46,307 bases of DNA, from NCBI GenBank assembly GCA_020073285.1, contig JAIQFM010000007.1, positions 1 to 46,307 of the forward strand, written 5' to 3'. Under the pieces are notes generated by a model. The model was not told the origin of the DNA. It saw only the letters and a list, made by a program, of their open reading frames with translations, and made no database searches. Position numbers and translations under genes: made by a program. Of the stretch, positions 6,848 through 15,249 are shown in pieces. The number at the start of each line of letters is the position of its first letter. Position 1 is the stretch's first letter. The stretch is from Terriglobia bacterium. GTDB lineage: Bacteria > Acidobacteriota > Terriglobia > Terriglobales > Acidobacteriaceae.

Positions 6848-9766
6848 ATGTCGAAAGAACTCTATGTCTCCCTGACGCCGCACGAAACCAAGGTTGCGGT
6901 GAGCGAGGACGACCAACTCGCCGAAATCTATTTCGAGCGCGAAAACGAATACACCCTGGCAGGGTCCATCTACAAAGGCCGCGTTACGCGCGTGCTTCCG
7001 GGCATGCAGTCCGCCTTCGTGGAGATCGGATTGGAGCGCGACGCGTTCCTCTACGTCTCCGATTTCTTCGAAATGGAAGACGAGCAGGACGAATTCGAAC
7101 CGGTCAAGGTTGGCGGGCAGCGTCCTGAACTTCGCCAGCCCGCCGAAGAGCGCCAGATCCAGCCACACCTGATCGAACCGGAATCGGAGCCGCAGCCGCG
7201 AGCGCCGTCGCCGATCGTGTTTGAAGGTCCGGAAGCGCCGCCGGCCTCCGCCGAACCAGCCGCCAGCGGCACGGAAGAAGGGGAAGCAGGGAGCGGTTGG
7301 CGCGGACGCGGCGGACGACGCCGTCGCGGGCGCCGTGGCCGCGCCTTGCCGGAGTCGAAGTTCGCCCACGGCGAGCAGGAAGAAGCGCCGCGAGGTGAGG
7401 AGCGCGAGGAATCCTACGCGCCGCCGCCGGGATACCCGGCGATAGTCCTGCCGGGCGAATCCCTTTCTAAATTTTCGCAGGCGTCGCCAGCGCAGCCTCA
7501 GCAGGTGCTACCGGGCGAATCGATTGCCAAGTTTTCGCAACCGCAGCCCTCGCAGGCCGAGCCCGCGGAAGAAGAGGCGTCGCGCGGGCAAGAGCGCAGT
7601 TTCGAGCGGGACAGGCGGCCACCGCGCGGCTTCGACCGCGGGCGCGGGCGCGACCGCGACCAGGGGTACGGGCCGCCGCCGGGATTCCAGCCCATCATCC
7701 TGCCGGGCGAGTCCATTTCCAAGTATTCGCAGATGAAGGTGGCACAGGCGCCGCCGGTTGAGGCGGAGCGGGTGGAGTCGGCATCGGAAGATTCGGCGGA
7801 AGCTCTGGAGCCGGCCGGGGCGGAACGAGCCGCCGATGAGGGGCGCCAGACAGCGGAACCACCGGTGGTTGAAGGGCCGGCGTTGGGGCGGAAATACGTC
7901 GACACTTCCTTACATGAGGCGGAGGAACAACGTACCGAGCACACGGAGGATGAGCGCCGCACGGACCAGATCGACCTCGCCACCGGCTTCGCCGGCGAGG
8001 AAGCCAGCAAGGACGAGACACCAGCCGAGAGCTCGCCGGCTGCCGCCGAAGGAGAGGTCGAGGCGGCGCGCGACGAGGCGCAACCGGAGTCCGCGGAAGG
8101 GCAGCGGGATCATTCCTTCGCGGCGTCTTCGTCGCAGACGCTGGAGCATGAGGAGATCGAGGACGAAGATGCCGAGCTGCCCCTGGTCGCCGAGCGGCTG
8201 GAAGACGCCGACGACTATGAAGAGCTGGAAGAAGAAACGCTGGACGCGCATCCGATTCACGCGGAACGCAACGGCGATCTCGCCGAGCTGGGCGAAGAGT
8301 TGACGGAAGCGGTGGAGGAAGCCGAAAGCGAGGGCGAGGCGGTTGAAGGGTACGAGGGCGAAGAGGGCGGCGAGGAAATGGAGTACGAAGCCGGCGCGGC
8401 GCCGGAAGGGGAAGAAGAAACGGCCGGGCGCGCCGAGTTGCGTGCTCCCGCCGGCACCGCGGGATATCAGCAGCGTACGCAGCCGCGGCCGCCTTTCGAG
8501 CGCCGCGGGCGCGGACGCCGCGGTGGACGCCGCATTCGCCAGTCGCGGCCGATGCAGAGCCAGCAGGTGATGATCTCCGACATGCTGAAGGAAGGCCAGG
8601 AGATCGTGGTGCAGATCGCCAAGGAGCCGATTGGCAAGAAGGGTGCGCGCATCACCAGCCACATCGCGCTGCCGGGACGCTTTCTGGTGTACATGCCGAC
8701 GGTGAACCACATCGGCGTATCGCGCAAAATCTCATCCGACGATGAGCGGCAGCGGCTGAAGCGGATCGTCATGGGTGAGCGCGACATGCCCGGCCACGGC
8801 GGCTTCATCGTGCGCACGGCGGCGGAAAACGTGGCCGAAGACGAGCTGCGGGCCGACATCCGCTTCCTGAAGAATCTGTGGAGCGAGATCAAGACCCGGG
8901 CCGACGACAGCAAGGCGCCGGCTCTGATCTACCACGACCTCAACCTGGTGGAGCGCACGCTGCGCGACCAGCTCACCGAGGACTTCACCCACGTCTGGGT
9001 GGACAACGAGCAGGAGTACGAGCGCGTGCTGCGCTTCGTCAACCGCTTTCAGCCGAACCTGGTGCGGCGAATCCGGCTGTACACCAAGGAGACACCGCTG
9101 TTCGAGCAGTTCGGTATCCAGGAGGAGATCAACAAGGCGCTGAAGTCCAAGGTGTGGCTGAAGAGCGGCGGCTACATCGTGATCAACCAGACGGAGGCGC
9201 TGGTGGCGATTGACGTCAACACCGGCAAGTACGTCGGCAAGACGATGCGGCTGGAAGATACCATCGTGAAGACGAACGTGGATGCGATCAAGGAAATCGT
9301 GCGCCAAGTCCGGCTGCGCGACCTGGGCGGCATCATCGTGATCGACTTCATCGACATGGACGAGCGCAAGAACCGGCAGAAGGTGATGCAGGCGCTGGAG
9401 GAAGCGCTGAAGAACGACCGCGCCCCTTCCAAGGTGCTTCAGTTTAACGATTTCGGGCTGGTGGCGATCACGCGCAAGCGGGTGAAACATTCGCTGGAGC
9501 GCACCCTGGGCACGCCTTGCCCGTACTGCACCGGTACCGGGCTGGTGAAGTCGGTGGAGACGGTCTGCAACGAGATCTACACCGAGATGAAAAAGATGCG
9601 GAAGCACCTTGACGGCCACGAAGTCCTGCTGCGGGTCAATCCCGAGGTCGCCAAGGAATTGAAGGCGAACAACGCGCGCTGGTTAAACGATCTGGAGGAG
9701 TTGGCAGGGAAGAGCATCATCATCAAGGCAGATGCCAGCCTGCACCAGGAGCAGTTCGATATGTAG
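6848..9766 (+). CDS. rng: Ribonuclease E/G family endoribonuclease with large S1-domain insertion
   Basis: Single-strand-specific endoribonuclease for mRNA turnover and rRNA processing. ATG 6848 follows a GGAG Shine-Dalgarno. Residues 1-78 are the start of the RNase G-type S1 region (IYKGRVTRVLPGMQSAF). The S1 fold resumes at about residue 575 (MLKEGQEIVVQI, IGKKGARIT) and runs into the RNase H/DNase-like catalytic part. The metal-binding aspartates are D789 (AIDVNTG) and D833 (VIDFIDM), and the Zn-link cysteines are C891 and C894 (CPYC). The roughly 495-residue insertion (about 80-574) is Glu/Arg/Pro-rich and contains three copies of an 11-residue motif, LPGESxxKxSQ, at 201-211, 221-231 and 285-295. 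The total is 972 residues against about 490-520 for RNase G. A terminator follows at 9790. Confidence 0.93.
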   Translation: MSKELYVSLTPHETKVAVSEDDQLAEIYFERENEYTLAGSIYKGRVTRVLPGMQSAFVEIGLERDAFLYVSDFFEMEDEQDEFEPVKVGGQRPELRQPAEERQIQPHLIEPESEPQPRAPSPIVFEGPEAPPASAEPAASGTEEGEAGSGWRGRGGRRRRGRRGRALPESKFAHGEQEEAPRGEEREESYAPPPGYPAIVLPGESLSKFSQASPAQPQQVLPGESIAKFSQPQPSQAEPAEEEASRGQERSFERDRRPPRGFDRGRGRDRDQGYGPPPGFQPIILPGESISKYSQMKVAQAPPVEAERVESASEDSAEALEPAGAERAADEGRQTAEPPVVEGPALGRKYVDTSLHEAEEQRTEHTEDERRTDQIDLATGFAGEEASKDETPAESSPAAAEGEVEAARDEAQPESAEGQRDHSFAASSSQTLEHEEIEDEDAELPLVAERLEDADDYEELEEETLDAHPIHAERNGDLAELGEELTEAVEEAESEGEAVEGYEGEEGGEEMEYEAGAAPEGEEETAGRAELRAPAGTAGYQQRTQPRPPFERRGRGRRGGRRIRQSRPMQSQQVMISDMLKEGQEIVVQIAKEPIGKKGARITSHIALPGRFLVYMPTVNHIGVSRKISSDDERQRLKRIVMGERDMPGHGGFIVRTAAENVAEDELRADIRFLKNLWSEIKTRADDSKAPALIYHDLNLVERTLRDQLTEDFTHVWVDNEQEYERVLRFVNRFQPNLVRRIRLYTKETPLFEQFGIQEEINKALKSKVWLKSGGYIVINQTEALVAIDVNTGKYVGKTMRLEDTIVKTNVDAIKEIVRQVRLRDLGGIIVIDFIDMDERKNRQKVMQALEEALKNDRAPSKVLQFNDFGLVAITRKRVKHSLERTLGTPCPYCTGTGLVKSVETVCNEIYTEMKKMRKHLDGHEVLLRVNPEVAKELKANNARWLNDLEELAGKSIIIKADASLHQEQFDM

Positions 9767-9789
9767 CTGTCAGCTGTCAGACTATCAGC

Positions 9790-9819
9790 AAAAGCGCGCT
9801 CGAATCCGGGCGCGCTTTT
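9790..9819 (+). terminator. Rho-independent terminator after RNase E/G gene
   Basis: Perfect 10-bp stem AAAAGCGCGC / GCGCGCTTTT with a 10-base loop, ending in TTTTC; its A and T arms make it potentially bidirectional. Two AGCTGTC heptamers lie between the stop codon and the stem. Confidence 0.85.
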
Positions 9820-9929
9820 CATTGGTGCGACCCCGTTTGACGCAACTGGCGACATGGGGATTTCACGCCAGGTACGGTCATGCAGTCGAGTGAGCGCGTG
9901 ATCTGACAGACGACATGGTCGATCCGCAC

Positions 9930-9957
9930 TAAGGTGATTCCCGGTTCTTGTCGATAA
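9930..9957 (+). promoter_or_regulatory. Sigma-28 (FliA)-type promoter of the flagellin gene
   Basis: TAAG at 9930-9933, 16 bases, then GTCGATAA at 9950-9957. The sigma-28 consensus is TAAA-N15-GCCGATAA, so the -10 box matches 7 of 8 and the -35 core 3 of 4. It lies about 110 bases before the flagellin ATG, so the transcript would have a leader of about 100 bases. This also excludes an upstream in-frame start at 9948, which falls inside the -10 box. Confidence 0.75.
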
Positions 9958-10070
9958 CCATGTTGAACAACAATGTTGGCTCCGAACGCTTCGAAGCCAG
10001 CATCGGTGGTTGGACGAGACCTGTCGGTTTCCGGTCACCCACGGAATCTATAAAGGACACGGAGCCGATC

Positions 10071-12017
10071 ATGGCACTTAGCATCCTGAATAACATCCCG
10101 TCCCTAGTCGCGCAAAATCAGTTGGCGACGATCCAGACCAACCTGCAGAAGACGTTGTTCCGGCTGGCGTCCGGTTCGCGGATCACCAGCGGCGCCGACG
10201 ACGCCGCCGGCTTGGGCATTGCCGACGGCCTGCACGCCAATATCATGGCTTTGGCCCAGTCGCAGCGCAACGCCAACGACGGGGTGGGCCAGTTGCAGGT
10301 GGCCGATGGCGCGCTGTCGCAGGTGACCAGCCTGCTGAATCGCGCGATTACCCTGGCGACCGAAGCCGCCACCGGCACGGTCAACAACAGCGAACGCCTG
10401 GCCCTGGACGCGGAGTATACCCAAATCAAGAACGAAATCGACCGGATCGGCTTGAACACGACCTTCAACGGCACCTCGGTGTTTACCGCCTCGGCCACTT
10501 CGGTGTTCCTCAGCGATTCAGGCTCCAGCAGTTCGATTGTGGTGTCGGTCGGTACCCTGACCGCAAATGGCCTCTTGGGCGCGGGCACGAGCGCCAGCAG
10601 CGCCACCAATACCCTCACGCTTACATCGAACCTGGCGGCCGGCAGCACGGTCACGGTCGGTTCAACTACGTACACGTTTCAAGCGGGTGCGGCAGGCGGG
10701 GCCGGCGAGGTACAGATTGGCGGCACCGCGGCGGCAACATTGCAGAACCTGGCTGCCGCGGTAAACGGCAACAGCCTTAACAGCGCTAACGCCAGCGCGA
10801 CGGCCTCGGCTTCGGGCAATGCCATCACCTTTACCGGTGTAGCCTCCGGAGCGGGCGGCAACGGCGTTACCGCCACCGGCACGCTCACCGCCGCCGCCGG
10901 CGGCAGCGCCGGCACTTGGTCAAGAGCGGGTGCTTTAGGCGGTGGTAGTGACGCCCAGGCCGCCACGGCCACTTTGGGGGGAATCGGAAACCTGCACAAC
11001 GGTGATACGCTTACGCTAGGGAACATAACGTATACGATTGTGAATAGCATAAGTGGGCCAACCGTCAACAATCAAGTTCAGGTACTGATAGGCAGCGACG
11101 AATTCAATACAGAGACGAACTTGGCAAGCGCCATAAACCATACTGGTACCGAGGGCACAGACTACAGCACGGGCACCGTTGCCAACCCTGATGCGACGGC
11201 AGGTCCCCTATGGGGCTCTGGTAATAATGTCATTCTCGGTTTCACTGCAATTCCCGCCGGGGCATCTGGCGACGCTACTGCAATTGCCTGCAGCGTCAGC
11301 AATGCTGGGGGGTCTGTGAGCCCGTTCTCAGGCGGTGCGGACGGAGCATCTGCCACGGACGCCCTCACCCTGACGTCCAACCTGGCGGCCGGCAACTCCG
11401 TCACAATCGGGTCAACGACGTATACATTTCAAACGGGTGCGGCGAGCGGGGCCGGCGAGGTACAGATTGGCGGTACCGCGGCGGCAACATTGCAGAACCT
11501 GGCTTCCGCGGTAAACGGCAACGGCCTTAATAGCGCCAACGCCAGTACGACGGCCTCGGCTTCGGGCACTACCATCACCTTCACCGCAACCGCTTCCGGG
11601 AGCGCCGGCAACGGCGTGACCGCGTCCGGCACGCTGACGAGCGGCGGCGGGAGCACGGGCACTTGGTCTAACGGCGGCGCATTGGCCGGCGGGAGCGATG
11701 CATCAGGCTCGGCGCCTTCAGACTTGCAGACCCCGGCCGATGCGCAAGCAGCGTTGGCTGCCATCAACCAAGCCATCAACCAGGTGGCCTCTACTCGGGG
11801 CACACTCGGGGCTACGATCAATCGCTTGCAGGCGGCCAGCGCCGTGATGAGCAATCAGGTGCAGAACTTGAGCTCCGCCGAGGACGGCATTCGTGCCACC
11901 GACATCCCCAAGACCGTGGCGGATATGGCCAAATACAACATTCTGCAACAAACTTCCATGGCCGCCCTGGCACAAGCTAACTCGGGCCAGCAGTCCGTAC
12001 TGTCGCTGTTGCGGTAG
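10071..12017 (+). CDS. fliC: Flagellin, long form with repeated variable domain
   Basis: Structural subunit of the flagellar filament. ATG 10071 is preceded by GGAG and starts with the canonical D0 sequence (MALSILNNIPSLVAQNQL). Residues 1-140 form D0/D1 (LASGSRITSGADDAAGLGIAD), and the C-terminal D1/D0 covers about 549-648 and ends QQSVLSLLR. Between them is a large Gly/Ala/Ser/Thr-rich region. Two near-identical domain copies (about 181-295 and 431-543, sharing TSNLAAG, GSTTYTFQ and GEVQIGGTAAATLQNLA) surround a diverged third related copy. The protein has 648 residues against about 270-500 for common flagellins. No other flagellar gene is nearby, so export and capping genes must lie elsewhere. 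The type and position of its promoter support sigma-28 control. Confidence 0.92.
   Translation: MALSILNNIPSLVAQNQLATIQTNLQKTLFRLASGSRITSGADDAAGLGIADGLHANIMALAQSQRNANDGVGQLQVADGALSQVTSLLNRAITLATEAATGTVNNSERLALDAEYTQIKNEIDRIGLNTTFNGTSVFTASATSVFLSDSGSSSSIVVSVGTLTANGLLGAGTSASSATNTLTLTSNLAAGSTVTVGSTTYTFQAGAAGGAGEVQIGGTAAATLQNLAAAVNGNSLNSANASATASASGNAITFTGVASGAGGNGVTATGTLTAAAGGSAGTWSRAGALGGGSDAQAATATLGGIGNLHNGDTLTLGNITYTIVNSISGPTVNNQVQVLIGSDEFNTETNLASAINHTGTEGTDYSTGTVANPDATAGPLWGSGNNVILGFTAIPAGASGDATAIACSVSNAGGSVSPFSGGADGASATDALTLTSNLAAGNSVTIGSTTYTFQTGAASGAGEVQIGGTAAATLQNLASAVNGNGLNSANASTTASASGTTITFTATASGSAGNGVTASGTLTSGGGSTGTWSNGGALAGGSDASGSAPSDLQTPADAQAALAAINQAINQVASTRGTLGATINRLQAASAVMSNQVQNLSSAEDGIRATDIPKTVADMAKYNILQQTSMAALAQANSGQQSVLSLLR
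10611..10955 (+). repeat. Intragenic direct repeat, copy A (flagellin variable domain)
   Basis: Copy A of a roughly 345-base direct repeat inside fliC. The same reading occurs 750 bases downstream with few differences and one codon indel near its end. The identity at base level, including silent positions, points to recent duplication or gene conversion. Confidence 0.85.
11361..11702 (+). repeat. Intragenic direct repeat, copy B (flagellin variable domain)
   Basis: Copy B, offset exactly 750 bases from copy A over most of its length and 747 at the end. A long core from about 11450 to 11570 is almost base-identical to copy A. Confidence 0.85.
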
Positions 12018-12286
12018 GCGAAAAGTCGTCGAGCACGCGATTCCCGGCGCCGGCAATCTGACCGCCCAGGAACTGCAGGCGATTGCGCAAAATCCTGCAG
12101 CGTGCTGCGCAACATGGGCCGGAGATCCAATGGGTGGAAATCTTCGTCACGCCGGACAAGGTGTACAGCGTCTACATTGCGCCCAACGAGAACGCGATCC
12201 GCGAGCACGCCCGCCAGGGCGGATTTCCGGCCAACAAAATCAGCCCGGTCAAGCGCGTCATCGATCCCACCACGGGAGGATGAGGG
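12018..12286 (+). pseudogene. Decayed DUF4242 (nickel-binding-like) protein gene
   Basis: Reading through three frames restores a DUF4242-type small protein: VVEHAIPGAGNLTAQELQAIAQ in the first frame, then SCSVLRNMG, then PEIQWVEIFVTPDKVYSVYI and finally the family-typical HARQGGFPANKIS and IDPTTGG. Two single-base deletions explain the shifts: one in the CAAAATCC stretch near 12090 and one in GGGCCGG near 12118. No start codon remains, because the frame opens directly after the flagellin stop. The downstream part in the last frame (from 12083) could make a 66-residue product, but without the first beta strand. Real decay and sequencing error both remain possible. Confidence 0.7.
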
Positions 12287-12337
12287 CGGGGCGCAGGTTG
12301 ACCACAATGTCATCCTGAGGCCGGTACGTAGGGCGTA

Positions 12338-12368
12338 CGACGCAGGTAATGTCATGCGTCGCCTTTTT
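12338..12368 (+). terminator. Rho-independent terminator after flagellin/DUF4242 remnant
   Basis: 7-bp perfect stem CGACGCA / TGCGTCG with a 10-base loop, followed by CCTTTTT. It closes the flagellin transcription unit. Confidence 0.7.
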
Positions 12369-12387
12369 CCGAACCCTTTGCATTAAT

Positions 12388-12405
12388 ACCACCATATACT
12401 GTGGT
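12388..12405. other. Small inverted repeat ACCAC-N8-GTGGT
   Basis: A 5-bp perfect inverted repeat in an A/T-rich stretch about 100 bases before the HTH/pil promoter. It could be a regulator site, but is too short to be sure. Confidence 0.25.
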
Positions 12406-12508
12406 GACATTGGTTAATGATCGCAAGATATAGGTGAGTACTGCTGCGAAGCCGTACCCAGCATTACGAGAAAACAGGGGAAACTAAGGGACAAAACCCA
12501 AGTAGTTC

Positions 12509-12539
12509 TTGACACCCACCCTCGTTACACTGATATAAC
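12509..12539 (+). promoter_or_regulatory. Sigma-70 promoter for the HTH-pilMNOPQ unit
   Basis: A perfect -35 TTGACA (12509-12514) is followed by TGATATAAC. The -10 may be GATATA with a 17-base spacer or TATAAC (12534-12539) with a 19-base spacer. Downstream, the 170-base leader has tandem hairpins: AGAGGAT-C-ATCCTCT (12574-12588, a perfect inverted repeat that could equally be an operator), GTGGAC/GTCCGC and CGGCT/AGCCG. No known riboswitch was recognised. Confidence 0.65.
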
Positions 12540-12709
12540 GTGCAGCGCTCTAGAAATTCCCCCCGAGACAGCCAGAGGATCATCCTCTCGCTCCGTGGAC
12601 AGAGTCCGCTTCGGCTGAGCCGGCAGCGAAGGTCCTGACACGGCGTTTTGCCCGGTTAGGTTGGCGCTTACGGGTGGTTGTCACATCTGTGGAAAGGGCT
12701 TAGCGCTTT

Positions 12710-12943
12710 ATGGCCGATTCGCGAGAAGTCATGAATATTCGCCAGGCCTCCCAGTATCTGGGCGTGAGTCCGGACACACTCTACAAATATGTGTACGAGG
12801 AGAAAATCCCCGCCTTCAAGCTGGGGAACCGCTGGCGATTCAAGAAATCCAAGCTCGACCAGTGGATGGAAGAGAAGAGCACGATGAGGGAGACCCGCGA
12901 CAAGAAGAAGCCCAAGGCCGCGCGCATGGCGGTAGGGCACTAG
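12710..12943 (+). CDS. Excisionase-family (HTH_17-like) DNA-binding protein
   Basis: 77-residue protein dominated by a winged-helix excisionase/MerR-type domain (about residues 7-55): MNIRQASQYLGVSPDTLYKYV, then KIPAFKLGNRWRFKKSKLDQWM. This is the arrangement found in phage Xis and in many small chromosomal regulators. The C-terminal tail is Lys/Arg-rich. It starts at ATG 12710 and ends 10 bases before pilM, so it is the first gene of the pilMNOPQ transcription unit. No integrase or prophage gene is nearby. A role in regulating the pilus operon is therefore an inference from position only. Confidence 0.85.
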   Translation: MADSREVMNIRQASQYLGVSPDTLYKYVYEEKIPAFKLGNRWRFKKSKLDQWMEEKSTMRETRDKKKPKAARMAVGH

Positions 12944-12953
12944 GGGCGGACGC

Positions 12954-14012
12954 ATGTTTGGACTGGGTGGAAGCAAAACGATCGTCGGACTCGACATAGG
13001 ATCCAGTTGCATCAAGGCAGTCGAGCTGAAGCGGTCCCGTGGCGGGATCGAAGTGGCTCATCTGGGAGTCGAGCCGCTGGGCTCCGATGTGGTGGTGGAC
13101 TCCATGATCATGGATTCTCCGGCCGTGGCCAGCGCCATTACCAAGCTGTTCAACGAGAACGCCATCAAGGTGAAAGCGGTGGCCACCAGCGTCAGCGGGC
13201 ACTCGGTGATCGTGAAGCCGATTTCGATTCCAGCCCGCTCGGAAGCGGAACTGGACGACGACATCAAGACGGAGGCGGCCCAGCACATCCCGTTTGACAT
13301 CGACGTGGTCAACATCGACTACCAGTTGCTTTCGGACGACCTCAGCGGGCCGCAGATGGACATCATCCTGGTGGCGGTGAAGAAGGACAAGATCCTCAAC
13401 TACACCAACGTGCTGAACATGGCCGGCAAGACGCCGGCGCTGGTGGACATTGACGCGTTCGCGCTGCAGAACTGCTACGAATACAACTACGAGCCTGCGC
13501 CCAACACCACCGTCGCCCTGCTGAACATCGGCGCCAGCGTGATGAACATCAATATCGTAAAGGGCAGCAAACCGCTGTTCACGCGCGACGTCAGCGTCGG
13601 CGGCCACCAATACACCGACTCGCTGCAGAAAGAGCTCGACCTCAGCTTCGACGACGCGGAAGCCCTGAAGCTGGGGCAGAAGGTGGGCACCGTCAGCGAA
13701 GACGCCAAGGTCCCCATCCTGCAGCAGGTGACCGAGATCATCGTGCTGGAAATCCAGAAAACATTCGATTTCTTCCGCGCCACTGCCGCCGGCGAGCACA
13801 TCGAGCGCATATACATGGCTGGCGGTTCTTCCAAGGTGACCGGACTAATGGAGGCCCTGCGCCAGGAGTTCTCGCTCCCGGTAGAGGTCCTCAATCCGTT
13901 CGCCCGGATCAGTTATGCGGAGGGTACCCCCGCCGCAGAATTTATCGGCCAGAATTCGGGACAACTCGCGGTTGCCGTGGGATTGGCCCTGAGGAGTTTC
14001 GACGACCTATGA
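12954..14012 (+). CDS. pilM: Type IV pilus assembly protein PilM
   Basis: Actin-like (FtsA-fold) cytoplasmic ATP-binding protein of the type IV pilus alignment complex; it binds the cytoplasmic N-terminus of PilN. The 352 residues are normal for PilM. Visible motifs: the phosphate-1 loop VGLDIGSSCIKAVEL (about 11-25), QHIPFDIDVVNIDYQ (about 105-119), a second phosphate loop LLNIGASVMNINIV (about 188-201), and the adenosine-loop AGGSSKVTGL (about 285-294). Its stop overlaps the pilN ATG by four bases (ATGA), showing translational coupling. Confidence 0.96.
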   Translation: MFGLGGSKTIVGLDIGSSCIKAVELKRSRGGIEVAHLGVEPLGSDVVVDSMIMDSPAVASAITKLFNENAIKVKAVATSVSGHSVIVKPISIPARSEAELDDDIKTEAAQHIPFDIDVVNIDYQLLSDDLSGPQMDIILVAVKKDKILNYTNVLNMAGKTPALVDIDAFALQNCYEYNYEPAPNTTVALLNIGASVMNINIVKGSKPLFTRDVSVGGHQYTDSLQKELDLSFDDAEALKLGQKVGTVSEDAKVPILQQVTEIIVLEIQKTFDFFRATAAGEHIERIYMAGGSSKVTGLMEALRQEFSLPVEVLNPFARISYAEGTPAAEFIGQNSGQLAVAVGLALRSFDDL

Positions 14013-14605
14013 TCCGCATAAATCTGCTGGGCGTGTCCAAATCGAAGAAGGGCAAGCGTGGCGCTGTCGCCACTGCCGCCGGAGTTGGCGGCGGCGGGCT
14101 CAACATCCTGGTGGTGTTGCTGGTGGTCGCGGCCCTGGCAGCGGGTGGAAATTATGTCTACTACTCGATGCTGCAGCGCGACGCGGCCAAGCTCAAGGGA
14201 CAAATGGACGAGGCGAGGCGGGACAACCAGCGCCTGGCCGAGATCAAGTCCAAGTACCTGGAGTTGGAACGGCAGAAGGACCTGTACGAGCGGCGCGTCG
14301 GCGTCATCCACCAGTTGCAGGCCAACCAGTCGGGGCCAGCCACGCTGCTGACCACGATCGCCGACACGGTCAACAAGACCGATGCCGTCTGGCTGAACAC
14401 CATGAAAGAGGACGGCAACAACATCAACTTGGACGGCGTGGCGCTCAGCGTGGATGCGGTGGCAGCCTTGATGCGCAACCTGAAGGCGACCGGCTATTTC
14501 AGGAACGTCGAGATCAAAGAGTCCTACCAGGATGACGTGGCCAAGGATGTGACCGCATTTGTCTTCACCCTGATTTGCGAAAAGCAACCTCAACAGAAGA
14601 GTTAG
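14009..14605 (+). CDS. pilN: Type IV pilus assembly protein PilN
   Basis: Bitopic inner-membrane protein; its N-terminal MIRINLL motif is the conserved PilM-binding segment. One membrane helix lies at about residues 31-53, followed by a coiled coil (about 58-100) and a small ferredoxin-like periplasmic domain that pairs with PilO. The 198 residues are typical. A Gly-rich stretch (AAGVGGGG) sits just before the membrane helix. The start overlaps the end of pilM by four bases; pilO follows after nine bases. Confidence 0.95.
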   Translation: MIRINLLGVSKSKKGKRGAVATAAGVGGGGLNILVVLLVVAALAAGGNYVYYSMLQRDAAKLKGQMDEARRDNQRLAEIKSKYLELERQKDLYERRVGVIHQLQANQSGPATLLTTIADTVNKTDAVWLNTMKEDGNNINLDGVALSVDAVAALMRNLKATGYFRNVEIKESYQDDVAKDVTAFVFTLICEKQPQQKS

Positions 14606-14614
14606 GGCGGCGAT

Positions 14615-15241
14615 ATGGCGAAATTTTCGGAACTATCGGCGACGATTCAATTGCTGATCCTGGTGATTGTGGCCGTGGCCCTGAGTGGAGCGGCGTATTG
14701 GTTCGTGTACAAGGACATGGACGCCGCCAACCGCGCCCTCCGGGCGCAGGTCAAGGCCAAGCAGGATGAGAACGCGGCCCTCCGTCCCTATGCCGACAAG
14801 AAGGCCGACATGGAACGGAAGATCGCGACCCTGAAGGACCAACTGGAACAGATGAGGCGGATCGTACCCGACGAGAAGGAAGCGCCGCAATTCATGGAGA
14901 TGGTGCAGGCGGAGGCGCGCAAGGCCGGCATCGAAGTGCGGCGCTACACCGCCAAGCCGACGGCGCAGCGCGAGTTCTACAGCGAGGTTCCCTTCGACCT
15001 GGAACTGGATGGCCCGTACTACTCGATACTGCGTTTTTTTGAGAATGTGGCGCACCTGGACCGCATCGTCAACGTCACCGGCCTTAAGATGGCGTCGCTG
15101 CGCAAGGCGTCCGATTCGGGCGTCAAGAAGCAATACCAGTACGCGCCCAGCGAGACGGTGGCTGTGACGTGTGTGACGACGACTTTCTTCAGCCGTGAAA
15201 TCGCGCCGGGGGTTACCGCAGCCGCCCCGGTCAAAAGGTAG
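14615..15241 (+). CDS. pilO: Type IV pilus assembly protein PilO
   Basis: Bitopic inner-membrane partner of PilN in the alignment complex connecting PilM/PilC to PilP/PilQ. A membrane helix at about residues 10-30 is followed by a coiled coil (about 38-88) rich in Lys/Glu and a ferredoxin-like domain (YYSILRFFENVAHLDRIVNV at about 135-154). The 208 residues are typical. It starts at ATG 14615 behind a GGGCGG purine-rich region and is followed by pilP after 8 bases. Confidence 0.94.
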   Translation: MAKFSELSATIQLLILVIVAVALSGAAYWFVYKDMDAANRALRAQVKAKQDENAALRPYADKKADMERKIATLKDQLEQMRRIVPDEKEAPQFMEMVQAEARKAGIEVRRYTAKPTAQREFYSEVPFDLELDGPYYSILRFFENVAHLDRIVNVTGLKMASLRKASDSGVKKQYQYAPSETVAVTCVTTTFFSREIAPGVTAAAPVKR

Positions 15242-15249
15242 AGGAAGCC

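Noticed and set aside
9948-10070. Extended N-terminus for flagellin starting at 9948
   Set aside because: That start lies within the sigma-28 -10 box; the canonical flagellin N-terminus begins at ATG 10071 with a GGAG before it.
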